A DNA stretch of 64,000 nt from Halorubrum depositum (GCF_007671725.1 NZ_VCNM01000002.1:310001-374000), one strand, 5' to 3'. Numbered from the stretch's first letter, positions 44,603 through 53,155 are shown. Numbers and translations are program-made. The notes: generated by a model not told the origin, from the letters alone.

Positions 44603-45625
44603 CTACCTGATCTCTGCTACGTACGATTCTGTCTTGATACGCCCATTTTTGTCACGGATCATATCTTCTTCAATCCGTAGTTGGACCTCTTCATTCGGTT
44701 CCAGATCAGCAAGACGTTCACGGACATCCTTCGGAGTATCTGGATGGTTAATATCAAGCACATACGTTTCGTCCGGCTGTCCAACCTCGTGAGTAACAAC
44801 CACTATTTCACCAAACTCGTTGACACTCTCGGTAACAATCACTCTTCGTGTATTTTCTGCCTGTCTAATCTCCTCTTCCCTTCGTGCCTCTTCTTCTCGC
44901 AGGCCATGCTCATTCTCAAGGGAATCTTTGTCCCGCTCCAAGTCCATCACGTCAGCTATTGTTTCGACTAAACCCCGAGAGACAGTTTCCTCATCAGAAA
45001 GTTCCTCTAAGTCTTGTCGCAATTCACTAACGTCGTCATTTAACGACTCCTGTCTTCGATCAAGACCAAATGAATAATTCTGTGGAGAATCTTCTATGTA
45101 CTCTAATCTTCTCTTCCCGACTTGGACTAGTGCTTCCGTTGCCGTTAGTGATTCTTGATGTCTTTCGTATTCCTCTGAGACTTCGTTTATCCACTCACGC
45201 CACTCAGGTGCCAGTTCACGGGATTTCTCCAAAATATCTCTTGGTGGCGTTTCTGTGAAGTCGTGAGATACGTTGTTTCTAATCTCATTCACACTTTCTA
45301 TAGCAGTATTGTACTCACCCGGTATCTCGATGTCATCTAACGCATCAAGACGAGATTTTGTTTTCTTCCATTGGTGTTTGATACCCATCTCAAGGTCTCT
45401 CTGCCAAAAATCAAGAGAGTCTTTATTCTCTGCGAAAACCCCTCCATAGTAATCATTCAGCGCATAGACTGCCAACCTCCGTTCTTTTGGATTACCCAAA
45501 TCGAGTGTGTCGAAAACCGTGAGTGAATGTTCTGGATCTTCCCCTTTCATACGTATTCGAATGTACTTTAGGCAATAAAATTCGACCGGAGGCGTTCCGT
45601 CGATCTTCTCCGCCTTTATTTGCAC
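44603..45625 (-). CDS. Coiled-coil protein with an RNxxxH (HEPN-like) motif
   Basis: A 340-residue protein with helices in the N-terminal half and a motif NEIRNNVSHDF in which R116-N117 and H121 match the R-(polar)-x3-H catalytic pattern of HEPN ribonucleases. A long charged coiled coil follows (about 165-265), then a beta-rich end (REVIVTE to YVAEIR). The GTG at 45625 gives the full open frame; an internal ATG at 45550 is an alternative. It lies 136 bp upstream of the SNF2 gene on the same strand, so it may belong to the same defence operon. HEPN identity is an inference from one motif. Confidence 0.55.
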   Translation of the reverse strand: MQIKAEKIDGTPPVEFYCLKYIRIRMKGEDPEHSLTVFDTLDLGNPKERRLAVYALNDYYGGVFAENKDSLDFWQRDLEMGIKHQWKKTKSRLDALDDIEIPGEYNTAIESVNEIRNNVSHDFTETPPRDILEKSRELAPEWREWINEVSEEYERHQESLTATEALVQVGKRRLEYIEDSPQNYSFGLDRRQESLNDDVSELRQDLEELSDEETVSRGLVETIADVMDLERDKDSLENEHGLREEEARREEEIRQAENTRRVIVTESVNEFGEIVVVTHEVGQPDETYVLDINHPDTPKDVRERLADLEPNEEVQLRIEEDMIRDKNGRIKTESYVAEIR

Positions 45626-45780
45626 GGACTGGCCATTGACTCGATCTGCCAGCTATACATCAGTTGTTAATTTTGGTTGTGAGTCCTTGTTTCATTCTAA
45701 TCGCAAGACAACGGAGGATCACAAAACTCCATACAGTACAAAGCGGAAGTTTAGAGTCTAAATCTTAAGTCCTATTTTCG

Positions 45781-45798
45781 TTAAATATATAAATAATT
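45781..45798 (+). promoter_or_regulatory. TATA-like region for the gene at 45819
   Basis: ttaaatatataaataatt lies 21-38 bp before the ATG at 45819. Archaeal box A placement fits a start close to the ATG. The gap between the HEPN-like gene and this gene is AT-rich and bidirectional, so it probably drives both. Confidence 0.5.
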
Positions 45799-45818
45799 AC
45801 TTCGTTTTTCTAAACGCA

Positions 45819-46931
45819 ATGGAGCTACAAAATGACCTGCGTTCGAGTCTTCGTGCGGATGAAGACATCGTCAAGAACTGTGTTGTATTGGAACCAAACT
45901 GCCACGCTGATAATGTTGAACTGCTGGTGTCAATCGACGAGGATGGCGGGCACCAAACAATCCTTGGTATTATTGAAATCCAACTGTGGGAGTCTCACGA
46001 GGTACGGTTTGTTCGAACTCAACTCCTTGGAACACAGGACGGTTCAAAACTGGTCACTGAAACAGAAGAGCAGACTTCCCACGAATGTGACAGCGTTGAA
46101 GAAATAGTTGACCAAGTTGCCAGTATTGTAAGCGATGCTGGACACCTTCCTGATGTGATGTCCCTAACGGATTTTGTATCCGTACTCTCGTACTGCGGCG
46201 CTAGAGTCGTTACAGCGATGCCATCCGTAATCAACGATGGTCTGTTGCTCGAAGCCCACGTCGACCGAGGGTGGGTCAAATCATTCGACCTCCTCGCCGA
46301 CCAGATTGAGTTTGTAGAGCTTGAGAAAAAGTATCCCTTTGACCTGCTTGCCAGCCCAGACCTCTCGCCAACCCTTGGAAACGAGGTTCTCTACTCGCAG
46401 GTTGAAACCCCCTCTCTACAGCCGGTACTTCCATCGGAGGGGGTAGACGCCTTTGCCGACCAGTTCCAGGGTGTCCTCGAAGAGCCTTCAGAAGAGCCGA
46501 ACTTCCCTTCACTCAGAGAGATGTTGACTGAAAAGCGAGCCTTCGGTAATACGGTCTCGCAAGGGGTCTGTGAAGATGCTATCAGTAGCTTGGGTGAAAA
46601 CATGGTCATCGCTCTCGCTTCGGACCCCAAACCCAATCACCAACGAACGGGAGTGGCTTCGGACAATTGGTTACTGCTTTCGCTACATGGAGACAGTATA
46701 CTCGTTCAATATCTCCCATCTCAGGATGGGTTCTTCTTCGAATTGGACGATGAGTACCGGTTCAAGGATGCCTTCGACTTGGTCAATGCTTCTGTCAAGG
46801 CTGGTTTCACCCTCCACCAAGGCAAAGAAGCTCTCAAGCGCCTCCAGCGGAAGGTGTCTGGGAGAGACGTGGGTGCAATCGATTGGCTACTGACAGAGCA
46901 ACCCGCTGGTGAGAACTATGAGCAAGTATGA
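45819..46931 (+). CDS. Hypothetical 370-aa protein, two-gene operon
   Basis: A soluble acidic protein with alternating strands and helices: MELQNDLRSSLRADEDIVKN, LGIIEIQLWESHEVRFVRTQ near residue 50, VEEIVDQVASIVSDAGHLPD near 92, and a late AFDLVNASVKAGFTLHQGKE. I recognise no family or catalytic motif. It overlaps the following gene by 4 bp (ATGA at 46928), so the two products probably act together. The position beside the HEPN-like gene suggests a defence-related accessory, but this is unproved. Confidence 0.6.
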   Translation: MELQNDLRSSLRADEDIVKNCVVLEPNCHADNVELLVSIDEDGGHQTILGIIEIQLWESHEVRFVRTQLLGTQDGSKLVTETEEQTSHECDSVEEIVDQVASIVSDAGHLPDVMSLTDFVSVLSYCGARVVTAMPSVINDGLLLEAHVDRGWVKSFDLLADQIEFVELEKKYPFDLLASPDLSPTLGNEVLYSQVETPSLQPVLPSEGVDAFADQFQGVLEEPSEEPNFPSLREMLTEKRAFGNTVSQGVCEDAISSLGENMVIALASDPKPNHQRTGVASDNWLLLSLHGDSILVQYLPSQDGFFFELDDEYRFKDAFDLVNASVKAGFTLHQGKEALKRLQRKVSGRDVGAIDWLLTEQPAGENYEQV

Positions 46932-47341
46932 GCGTGCCAGCCTCTCCGAAGGTGGTCGGTATGAGTAGCGATTGTACCCCTCTTCGTAATGCTGATTTCC
47001 GCATCGAAGCTGGTGAATTCCACAGGCAGGGCGACCAGTTGATACGGGCGCTAATTGGGTGGTTTCAGCGAGCAGGCTACAATGTTACTGATGCTTCCAT
47101 TTCGACGGGGTGGAAGCACTCTTTGGCCGCCTCGATAACGGGTGAGCTTCACGATACAGAAGTGCGTCTTGAAATTGAGAGCGATGACATTGATTCCTCA
47201 CCCCAACTGGACATCAAGGTTCACGAGGCAGGCAAGCAAAAACACCAGAGCCCGTGGTCCTTCACAAACATCGAAGATGCGCTACAGCAGATTACACGAA
47301 TCGCAGAGGAGAACGGGGGAGAAAATGGTGAGTCGCCCTGA
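46928..47341 (+). CDS. Hypothetical 137-aa protein coupled to the previous gene
   Basis: A small alpha/beta protein (LIRALIGWFQRAGYNVTDASI, VRLEIESDDIDSSPQLDIKV, then a helical end EDALQQITRIAEENG). No family recognised. Its start overlaps the stop of the 370-aa gene by an ATGA, so translation is coupled; the in-frame MSSDCTPLR 11 codons later is an alternative start. Confidence 0.55.
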   Translation: MSVPASPKVVGMSSDCTPLRNADFRIEAGEFHRQGDQLIRALIGWFQRAGYNVTDASISTGWKHSLAASITGELHDTEVRLEIESDDIDSSPQLDIKVHEAGKQKHQSPWSFTNIEDALQQITRIAEENGGENGESP

Positions 47342-47451
47342 CCAGCTGATAATAACACATCCGCCTCATCGGGAGGGTTCTCCAAGCACCGTTCAATCAA
47401 TACTAGCCGGATACCGATCTGCGAAGGATCGTCCGGCCTTCAGAGGAAACC

Positions 47452-47499
47452 GAGGTCGATTCTGGTGAATCACGGAGGGTTCGATTCCCTCCCGACCTC
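47452..47499 (+). ncRNA. tRNA-like fold without D arm (mini tRNA-like element or tRNA fragment)
   Basis: Three nested hairpins in 48 nt: gaggtcg (47452-47458) pairs with cgacctc (47493-47499); gattc-tggt-gaatc (47458-47471) forms a short arm; and gaggg-ttcgatt-ccctc (47475-47491) is a perfect T arm with the conserved TTCRANT-type loop. A T-run follows at 47501-47505, as after an archaeal RNA gene. There is no D arm or standard anticodon arm. It may be a tRNA mimic, a tRNA-derived relic, or a remnant attachment site from an earlier insertion. Confidence 0.45.
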
Positions 47500-47571
47500 C
47501 TTTTTATAGATCCCTGAATTTCCACTATCAGGCTGGGAACCTCGGTGTAGCATCACAGCTTGGATAACCAC

Positions 47572-47656
47572 ACACGCTGTATCAGAAACTGGCCAACCGA
47601 TTGAAGACCTCATAGATGACCTGTTTGAGTACAAGGTTGTAGGACTACTACGATGA
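47572..47656 (+). pseudogene. Remnant of a gene C-terminus (HAVSETGQPIEDLIDDLFEY...)
   Basis: In the frame ending at the tga at 47654 the reading is HAVSETGQPIEDLIDDLFEY then KVVGLLR and a stop, a regular helical tail with no start codon in reach. The stop overlaps the next gene's ATG, so a truncated gene once translationally coupled to it is a fair reading. The upstream edge is a guess. Confidence 0.3.
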
Positions 47657-47883
47657 CTGAACCAATTCAGATCGGAGATCGAGTTCGAGTTGATATTCCA
47701 AATGAGGCGGATCCTGACTATGAATACCATGGAGAACATGGCGAGGTGGTAGAGATTATTGATGACGACGCAGGACGGGAAACGGGCGATTCACGGGATT
47801 CTCAGATTTACCGACTCCGATTAGAATCAGGAGAAGCAGTAGATCTCCGATGGCGTGACATCAGGCCCCCATTTCAGGAGTAG
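47653..47883 (+). CDS. Small SH3/KOW-like protein, 76 aa
   Basis: MTEPIQIGDRVRVDIPNEAD then YHGEHGEVVEIIDDDAG and YRLRLESGEAVDLRWRDIRP. The alternating strands with 'GDRVRVDIP' and 'HGEVVxI' match a compact SH3-like barrel common in haloarchaea and often found near mobile genes. It starts by ATGA overlap with the preceding remnant. Nucleic-acid or protein binding is possible; function unknown. Confidence 0.6.
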   Translation: MTEPIQIGDRVRVDIPNEADPDYEYHGEHGEVVEIIDDDAGRETGDSRDSQIYRLRLESGEAVDLRWRDIRPPFQE

Positions 47884-48395
47884 CTATCAACCTCATACAC
47901 GCACACACAGGCATTTTCACTACCAATCCGTAGATAGTACCCCGATCCACCGAGATATACAATATAGCCCCCTCTCTCCGCCTGCTAAACAGTCTGGGAT
48001 GTCTCAGGTTCAGATTCGCCCATAATGACCCGGTATCGATAGCCCGTCTTATATCTTCCACTCATTCGAGAATAAGCCTCTATTCAAGATTGAGCGGGAA
48101 AACAATACACCGCCAGCTGCCACCATCGTAAACACCAATTTATCTTCACATCTTTCGAATCGTGTACTATATCTACATGGAAAGAGGCGCATCACACCCC
48201 CATATGTGGTCACCTCTTTCTATAGACCAGATCCCGGATTCCACTTGGTGCATCGCATAGGGGGTCCAATGGGGACCCTGTCGTATCGGGGTTTACTATA
48301 TGAACTTTAGGGGAGGGTATTTGATAGTCCTTGAATATCAACACTTGAATATCAAGAGACACAAGAAAAGTATAAAAAAATTGGGCAAAGAAGCC
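47884..48395. other. 512-bp gap with a hairpin and 14-bp tandem repeats
   Basis: I see no convincing gene. A hairpin gggtcc-aatgg-ggaccc lies at 48262-48278, and a 14-bp unit (cttgaatatcaaca, then cttgaatatcaaga) is tandem at 48330-48357. Each unit holds a near-palindrome ttgaatatcaa. Together with an AT-rich context at the 3' side of the 419-aa gene, these are plausible iteron or operator sites, but an origin is not proved. Confidence 0.4.
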
Positions 48396-49655
48396 TTACC
48401 ACTCAATCATAGTCTGTTTTTCAATTGCCTGCCGTATTCGTGTCGTCATCCCATTAGTTGTCTGGTGTTCCTCTTGGTGTTCCGTGATTTCTTGAACAAG
48501 CTTATCCTCCCGCTCCGCATTCCACCATTCAAATTCAGTTTCCTCAATCAACCGAGCCGCAAATATCTTGGCACAATCCATCTTAGCCGTAGTGGTGCCG
48601 GTTGCTCCTTCTTCAAGAGCCAGACCGAAGTTGTGAATGAGGTCGTCCATCATATCACCTTCCGACTTGTACGACTCCTTCATACCAATATCCTGCAACG
48701 CTTTGAACTCCGAAGTATCTGGCAGGTCCCACTCATACTCTACCCCGATGTCGACCTCATCCAGTACCTTATTTACGTACTTTTCCTTCGATTGTTCCGA
48801 AGCGTCGAAGAAGACATTCTCGGCTATTTCTTCGACCGATTCACGATCCCACACACCGGCTGATTTTGAGCGGAGAACTGCACGAAGAACGCCCACGGGA
48901 TTCTTTCCGTTTTGAGTTAGTTCTCTATGCTTCCACGCCTCCCGTGCTTCCTCTTCTTCAATCTCAACCTCATCATCAACCGAGACCTCCGAGATGTCGA
49001 ACGTTGCGGAACCATCTTCGGAGAACAATGCCTCCCACTCTTCGTGGTAGTCTCCGTCGGACTCCTTCCTGATTCCGAGCATCCGTCGCTCAACCCACTC
49101 CGTCGCCTCCTCTTCCGAGACCTCCTCACCTTCAGCTACGGCCTGCATCTGCTGAAGACTGACGAGATTATTAAACATCCCATCAAACGGGTTATCTAAC
49201 CACACTACAATGGCAACTTGTGCGACATACCCGACACGCCCCGGATACTTCTTCAACGCCTCCCACATATCCACGTTCGTGTTCGGGAAAATAGTGGTGT
49301 CATCCTTATCTAGGTGCTTCCATTCTTTATACGAAGTGACATCATACACCTGATTGAACGATTTCTCCCCATCCAGTACAGAATTATTTTTTTGCGTCAC
49401 CTCAGACCTGCTGTGTGGCGGGAGCGTTACACCACGACTCTCTAACTGTTCTTCGGCCAACTCAATAGACCGGGACAAATCACCCGCATTAACGAAATGT
49501 GCCAACGCCTCATTTACTAAATTCGCCATTGTGAAGCCCTCTGCCTCTGAATATGCCTCACCAAAACGGTCATACACATCGGGGTGCATCTTGATTGGTT
49601 TCTCGACTAACTTTTCATTGTTTTTACCACGACTCTGGAATCCTATTGTGTCCAT
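48396..49655 (-). CDS. Hypothetical 419-aa protein with RHH-like N-terminus
   Basis: The N-terminal 75 residues (KPIKMHPDVYDRFGEAYSEA then FTMANLVNEALAHFVNAG) have the strand-helix-helix layout of a ribbon-helix-helix DNA-binding domain, fused to about 340 residues without a family I know (acidic linker EIEEEEAREAWKH near 235; helical end). Two inverted repeats lie directly upstream (49699-49749), as expected for an autoregulator. It may be a replication or partition protein of the element, or a regulator. No motif for a nuclease, polymerase or ATPase was seen. Confidence 0.6.
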   Translation of the reverse strand: MDTIGFQSRGKNNEKLVEKPIKMHPDVYDRFGEAYSEAEGFTMANLVNEALAHFVNAGDLSRSIELAEEQLESRGVTLPPHSRSEVTQKNNSVLDGEKSFNQVYDVTSYKEWKHLDKDDTTIFPNTNVDMWEALKKYPGRVGYVAQVAIVVWLDNPFDGMFNNLVSLQQMQAVAEGEEVSEEEATEWVERRMLGIRKESDGDYHEEWEALFSEDGSATFDISEVSVDDEVEIEEEEAREAWKHRELTQNGKNPVGVLRAVLRSKSAGVWDRESVEEIAENVFFDASEQSKEKYVNKVLDEVDIGVEYEWDLPDTSEFKALQDIGMKESYKSEGDMMDDLIHNFGLALEEGATGTTTAKMDCAKIFAARLIEETEFEWWNAEREDKLVQEITEHQEEHQTTNGMTTRIRQAIEKQTMIEW

Positions 49656-49698
49656 ATATGTACTAAAGATAACATTGCCTATAAGTGTTGGGCGTAAA

Positions 49699-49749
49699 TA
49701 AGGGTGCCAACCTTACTTATGTTATATAAATAAGGTCATATTACCTTAT
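49699..49749. promoter_or_regulatory. Inverted repeats upstream of the 419-aa gene
   Basis: Two AT-rich dyads stand 44 bp upstream of the start at 49655: taagg-N7-cctta (49699-49715) and ataagg-N8-ccttat (49730-49749). Same half-site, repeated: an operator for the adjacent RHH-like protein is likely. Confidence 0.45.
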
Positions 49750-50086
49750 CTAGTAATATAGTATAGTAGTATGTGGGGGGTGTGAGTGGAATTGCCACAG
49801 AAGAGCTTACACCGCTACAACCACAGAGGGGCGAAGCCCCTATAACCCATCGTAACCTGTTGTGACTGACGAAATCCAGCGTTTCGGGGATTATCATAAA
49901 AGCGAGCGAAGCGAGCATATAGAAGTGTTCTCGTGAGCAAAATTCGGAAGAGGCTCAAAAAATATATTCTCGGAGGAAGCCACATCGTAACTCTCACTCT
50001 CCATATCGGGTGGCTGTCCCTTCACCACTCCTTGTGGAGTTCAAAGTTGGTTGGAAGAAAAAAAGGAGTTATTCTACGGCCACACT
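49750..50086. other. Gap without a gene, with a small hairpin
   Basis: No credible coding frame. A tight hairpin aggggc-gaa-gcccct lies at 49827-49841. The adjacent 'gcgagcgaagcgagca' (49901-49918) is a low-complexity haloarchaeal repeat word. Confidence 0.35.
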
Positions 50087-50284
50087 TCAGGGTTCGAATT
50101 CTGTGAATACTTCTTCGAGAGGGCGGAGGTCGTCGTGGTCGACTATCTTTTTTTATTTGTCGTCGTGTTTCTCCACGAGCGCCTTGGAAGGTGTCGGCTT
50201 GAAGGACTTTCTCACGGGTTTCGTAGCCGGTTATTTGGACTTCTTCGCCGTTCTTAGGGTGCCTGTATGGTTATATCGGCGCAT
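50087..50284 (-). pseudogene. Degenerate short gene, frameshifted
   Basis: On the minus strand the frames give MRRYNHTGT at 50284, then in a second frame PKNGEEVQITGYETREKVLQ, and in a third frame VDHDDLRPLEEVFTEFEP ending at 50087. The three pieces together read as one conserved-looking small domain with at least two frameshifts or a stop. Reading as a decayed gene is inferred; no protein product is claimed. Confidence 0.35.
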
Positions 50285-50365
50285 TTTGTCCCCGTTTCTG
50301 GCTGTCTGATCGATTAGGTCTGTCTTCAATTCTTGGCCACTCCACATCTACGGTGAGCTAATCAT

Positions 50366-50671
50366 CTAAAATGATCTCTCGTAGTTGAGTGTCCACCAGA
50401 GGAGAACCCAGAGCGCAAGTATGACATTCAGGAAGAAAATGAGGGCGTTCCATGGCGTGATCGGCGGGATCCACAAAGGAATAAGCGTCTCAATATACAT
50501 CTCCACGACTACGGGAAGCGTTTCTGTACGCTGTGGTACCCCCGAAAAGACATCTAACCAAAGGAGTAGCAGCTGACCAGCAGTTGTGACGCCCCCAGCG
50601 ATCCCGTACGCATAAATTGCCTGCCGACTGAACAGACTTCCAAGGAAGTAGTTGATGCTTCGATTCCTCAT
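50366..50671 (-). CDS. Three-helix membrane protein, 101 aa
   Basis: MRNRSINYFLGSLFSRQAIY followed by about three hydrophobic helices (AYGIAGGVTTAGQLLLLWLD, a central VVVEMYIETLIPLWIPP, and FFLNVILALWVLLWW). No family recognised. It is divergent from the winged-helix membrane protein at 50877, so the two may be a linked pair. Confidence 0.6.
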   Translation of the reverse strand: MRNRSINYFLGSLFSRQAIYAYGIAGGVTTAGQLLLLWLDVFSGVPQRTETLPVVVEMYIETLIPLWIPPITPWNALIFFLNVILALWVLLWWTLNYERSF

Positions 50672-50876
50672 ATTTCTTGAACATCATCTCTGGTCGCTAG
50701 CAGGTTCGTTAACCAACCCGTTGCTTGTTGGAACATCGGCAATGAGACGTAGAGAGCACATAAATATAAAAACGATAGACAGTTCATTTTATTTATGTTT
50801 TACAGGAGGGTCTGCAAATCCAAATTCACGATTGCCTCTCTTTACAGACGCACCTGCACATCCCAATCACTGAAAT

Positions 50877-51485
50877 ATGCCTGACCGATTAGCCGACCTC
50901 CGGAATCAGTTCAATCGAGCCGATCAAGAGAAGAAACGTCAGATCGGCGAATATCTATATTCCCGTCCCGCTCGATGGGTTTCGAGACAGGAGATCGTAG
51001 GTGCATTCGATATTGATGAGAGTGGCGTGAGTCGTCACATCGACGGTCTTCACGAAGCAGGCTATCTACAAACCAAATATATCGACGACCAGCGGTACGT
51101 ACAGTGGGACGGTCGTGGCGCAGGAGGAATTCGATACTGGGTACGTGAAGCTACCCCTCCTCAGTTGTGGGCAGCAGGAAGTGAACTTCGACCGCTGTTC
51201 TCGCTTGATTCGCTTGGTGGAGCGTATGTGCCGACGTTGCTGTTCGGGATTTTGATTCTGATCGGATTCTTCTCCGGGATTGTTACTGTCGTAGTGGTTT
51301 ATCTCCCGTCGAACTCTGCGCTTGGTGTAACAGCTACTGATATGGTGTTTTTGACGGGGATTGTCACAATGATGGCGGCTGTCTTTCTACTTATCATTCC
51401 CGTTGCTCGCTTGCTTGATATTGCGCTACAAAAGATAGTAGTATGGTCTCTTAGGCTCGTTAAAGAGGAGAATAAAGAGAAGTAG
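50877..51485 (+). CDS. Winged-helix protein with two C-terminal membrane helices
   Basis: 202 residues. A winged helix-turn-helix occupies residues about 15-85: EKKRQIGEYLYSRPARWVSR, then IVGAFDIDESGVSRHIDGLH (recognition helix) and YLQTKYIDDQRYVQWDG. Two hydrophobic segments follow: TLLFGILILIGFFSGIVTVV (about 120-140) and MVFLTGIVTMMAAVFLLIIP (about 155-175). A DNA-binding domain tied to the membrane is common in archaeal sensors. Target genes are unknown; its divergent 3-helix neighbour is a candidate. Confidence 0.7.
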   Translation: MPDRLADLRNQFNRADQEKKRQIGEYLYSRPARWVSRQEIVGAFDIDESGVSRHIDGLHEAGYLQTKYIDDQRYVQWDGRGAGGIRYWVREATPPQLWAAGSELRPLFSLDSLGGAYVPTLLFGILILIGFFSGIVTVVVVYLPSNSALGVTATDMVFLTGIVTMMAAVFLLIIPVARLLDIALQKIVVWSLRLVKEENKEK

Positions 51486-51537
51486 AACTGATCCTGTTGA
51501 GGCTCACGTTGGTCCCCTTAGGGAGTCTGATTCCGCA

Positions 51538-52458
51538 TTACTCAGATTCAGCAATCCCCTCAACGTCGTACACTGGTTCATTCTGTATTGTGCCCTGAAT
51601 TGGAGACTCAATGCCGAGTTTGAAATCACTATTCGGGGAAGTGGTTTCCACAAATATCGGGCCGAATAGAGTTGTTCTCTCTTCTCTTTTGAGCTGTAAT
51701 GTGTAATAGGTAGATACGACTGAGGAGATATATTCACTCCTATCGCCTTTGCCCAAGACTCTGTCATTCGCTTCTTCGAGCAGTGCCATCATCTCCCCGT
51801 TAGTTATGTAATCTAACGTATGCGGGACGAGTATTTGGAGAATACAATTCTGGTTCTCCCCTTGGTAGAACTCATCTCGAAATTTACCACTCGTGGCTGC
51901 TTTATCGATGTCATCTTGAATATCGGCCCTACTGGGATTATCCTTCGACTCTGCCCGCTTACATTCGATAAAAGTCGTATTTCCGTTGTGTTTGAGCAAA
52001 ATGTCGGGTCGCTTCTTCGGAGAATCCATTCGGCTCTTTTCGATCTCGGCGATCAGCCCTACGGAATCCACATTGAGGGGCAGTTGTGATGCGAACTCTA
52101 ACTCGCTCAGTATATCGATACTTCGTTCTGGAGATGCTGTGTCGGCAATATAGTCTATAGTATCGATGTTGAGTTCCTGCCCGTCAACGTCGACTACGGA
52201 CACTTTATCGATACAGTACTTGAGACATTGTGCGTGGTATCCTGATCTGATCAGCCAAAGCGGACGAGCGATTCCTTGTTGGAGATACCGGCGCATTTCC
52301 CAGTATTCGATGTAGAGAGCGTTTCTTGGGAACACGCTATGGTCTTTAACCGATTTATCGAAATTCTCGATATTCTCCTTCCCTCCGAGTAACTTCTCGA
52401 AGTATGGGAGCATCGTCTTGATGAGTTTATCCGGAGGAGAGAAGCGATCATTAGTCAT
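51538..52458 (-). CDS. PD-(D/E)xK-fold nuclease-like protein
   Basis: A 306-residue protein with KKRPDILLKHNGNTTFIECK at residues 148-167: an aspartate (D152), a 12-residue gap and E165-x-K167, the PD-(D/E)xK nuclease core. Further upstream E119 in LSELEFASQL could be the helix-borne acidic residue. Whether it cuts DNA is unknown, but its place near the integrated element's end and other nuclease-like genes suits restriction. No partner subunit was seen beside it. Confidence 0.65.
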   Translation of the reverse strand: MTNDRFSPPDKLIKTMLPYFEKLLGGKENIENFDKSVKDHSVFPRNALYIEYWEMRRYLQQGIARPLWLIRSGYHAQCLKYCIDKVSVVDVDGQELNIDTIDYIADTASPERSIDILSELEFASQLPLNVDSVGLIAEIEKSRMDSPKKRPDILLKHNGNTTFIECKRAESKDNPSRADIQDDIDKAATSGKFRDEFYQGENQNCILQILVPHTLDYITNGEMMALLEEANDRVLGKGDRSEYISSVVSTYYTLQLKREERTTLFGPIFVETTSPNSDFKLGIESPIQGTIQNEPVYDVEGIAESE

Positions 52459-52591
52459 TGTCGTCGATTGGAGTATTTCTACAAGTGTTTGCAGTACACT
52501 TGGCTCTTCACCTCGGGAAGGGGACGTTACAGCCGCTAAGGAAGAAGAGGATAGGGTCAGAGTGAATTCAGCTAATCATCCGAGTTTGTTG

Positions 52592-52771
52592 CTATCCCTT
52601 ATTTTGTATCCACTCCTTTCCTTTTCCCATAAACACGGACGGCTTCTCTACCTCATCGTCGAAGAAGAATTTCTCTGCGGAACGTCCAACTGCGTAGGTT
52701 CCTGCCCCAGCAACAGCCCCCGAGACCGCTTGACCAAAGCCGGGGACAAATTGGATGATACCTCTCGCCAT
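52592..52771 (-). pseudogene. Detached C-terminal tail of the interrupted GTPase
   Basis: The frame reads (MARG)IIQFVPGFGQAV then SGAVAGAGTYAVGRSAEKFF with a short polar end, the expected last part of a YcjF/DUF697-like tail of a dynamin-like GTPase. It resumes exactly after the second copy of the 9-bp duplication gcgagaggt (encoding Ala-Arg-Gly), where the GTPase gene at 53231 stops matching. The ATG at 52771 comes from the mini-element's inverted repeat edge and may by chance allow restart of a 59-residue tail. Confidence 0.8.
52760..52768. repeat. Target-site duplication, left copy
   Basis: acctctcgc; the second copy is at 53291-53299. It borders the mini-element at 52769-53290. Confidence 0.85.
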
Positions 52772-52896
52772 TCGTCTTTAGTTAAGAGCGAAATCGCGGT
52801 ACAGCGACGGGATCAGTTAGCAGAGAGCAGTTTTCTATTCGCCTAAGGAGGTGGCGATATTAATACAGTCAATTTGTGATTTCGAATAACGCTCTA

Positions 52897-52927
52897 AGAA
52901 GTCCGTGCACTTGGTGCACGGACTTCT
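52897..52927. promoter_or_regulatory. Perfect 14-bp-stem hairpin at the end of the RHH gene
   Basis: agaagtccgtgcac-ttg-gtgcacggacttct, ending next to the stop codon at 52928. It contains gtgcacttggtgcac (52905-52919), the reverse complement of the site upstream of the gene at 53156-53170. It may end transcription and bind the RHH protein. Confidence 0.6.
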
Positions 52928-53131
52928 CTACGAGTTAGATCGTTTCCGATTGCGGATAACCAGCTCTCGGGTCTTTTCTATTCTCTCTTCATCATTCTGC
53001 AAATATGCTGTGAGGATCGCTTCAACGATCTCGGAGCGGCTTGCTCCGAGATCTGAGCACTCATCGACGAGTGTATCGAGTTCTTCGACGAGTTCAGTTC
53101 GGACGGAGACACCCATTTTGGTTCGAGTCAT
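52928..53131 (-). CDS. Ribbon-helix-helix DNA-binding protein of the mini-element
   Basis: 67 residues: a beta strand TRTKMGVSVRTELVEELDTL, helix 1 (VEELDTLVDEC) and helix 2 (SRSEIVEAILTAYLQN), the CopG-type RHH pattern, then a basic tail (RNRKRSNS). The frame opens at 53170 but MTRTKMGVSV at 53131 is the natural RHH start. It is the sole gene inside the 522-bp element and lies between two copies of one 15-bp palindromic site, suggesting autoregulation or a DNA-bridging role at the element ends. Confidence 0.75.
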   Translation of the reverse strand: MTRTKMGVSVRTELVEELDTLVDECSDLGASRSEIVEAILTAYLQNDEERIEKTRELVIRNRKRSNS

Positions 53132-53155
53132 AATCTTAGACGCTCTTAGAAACAT

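Noticed and set aside
48262-48357. CRISPR array
   Set aside because: Only two 14-bp adjacent units without spacers.
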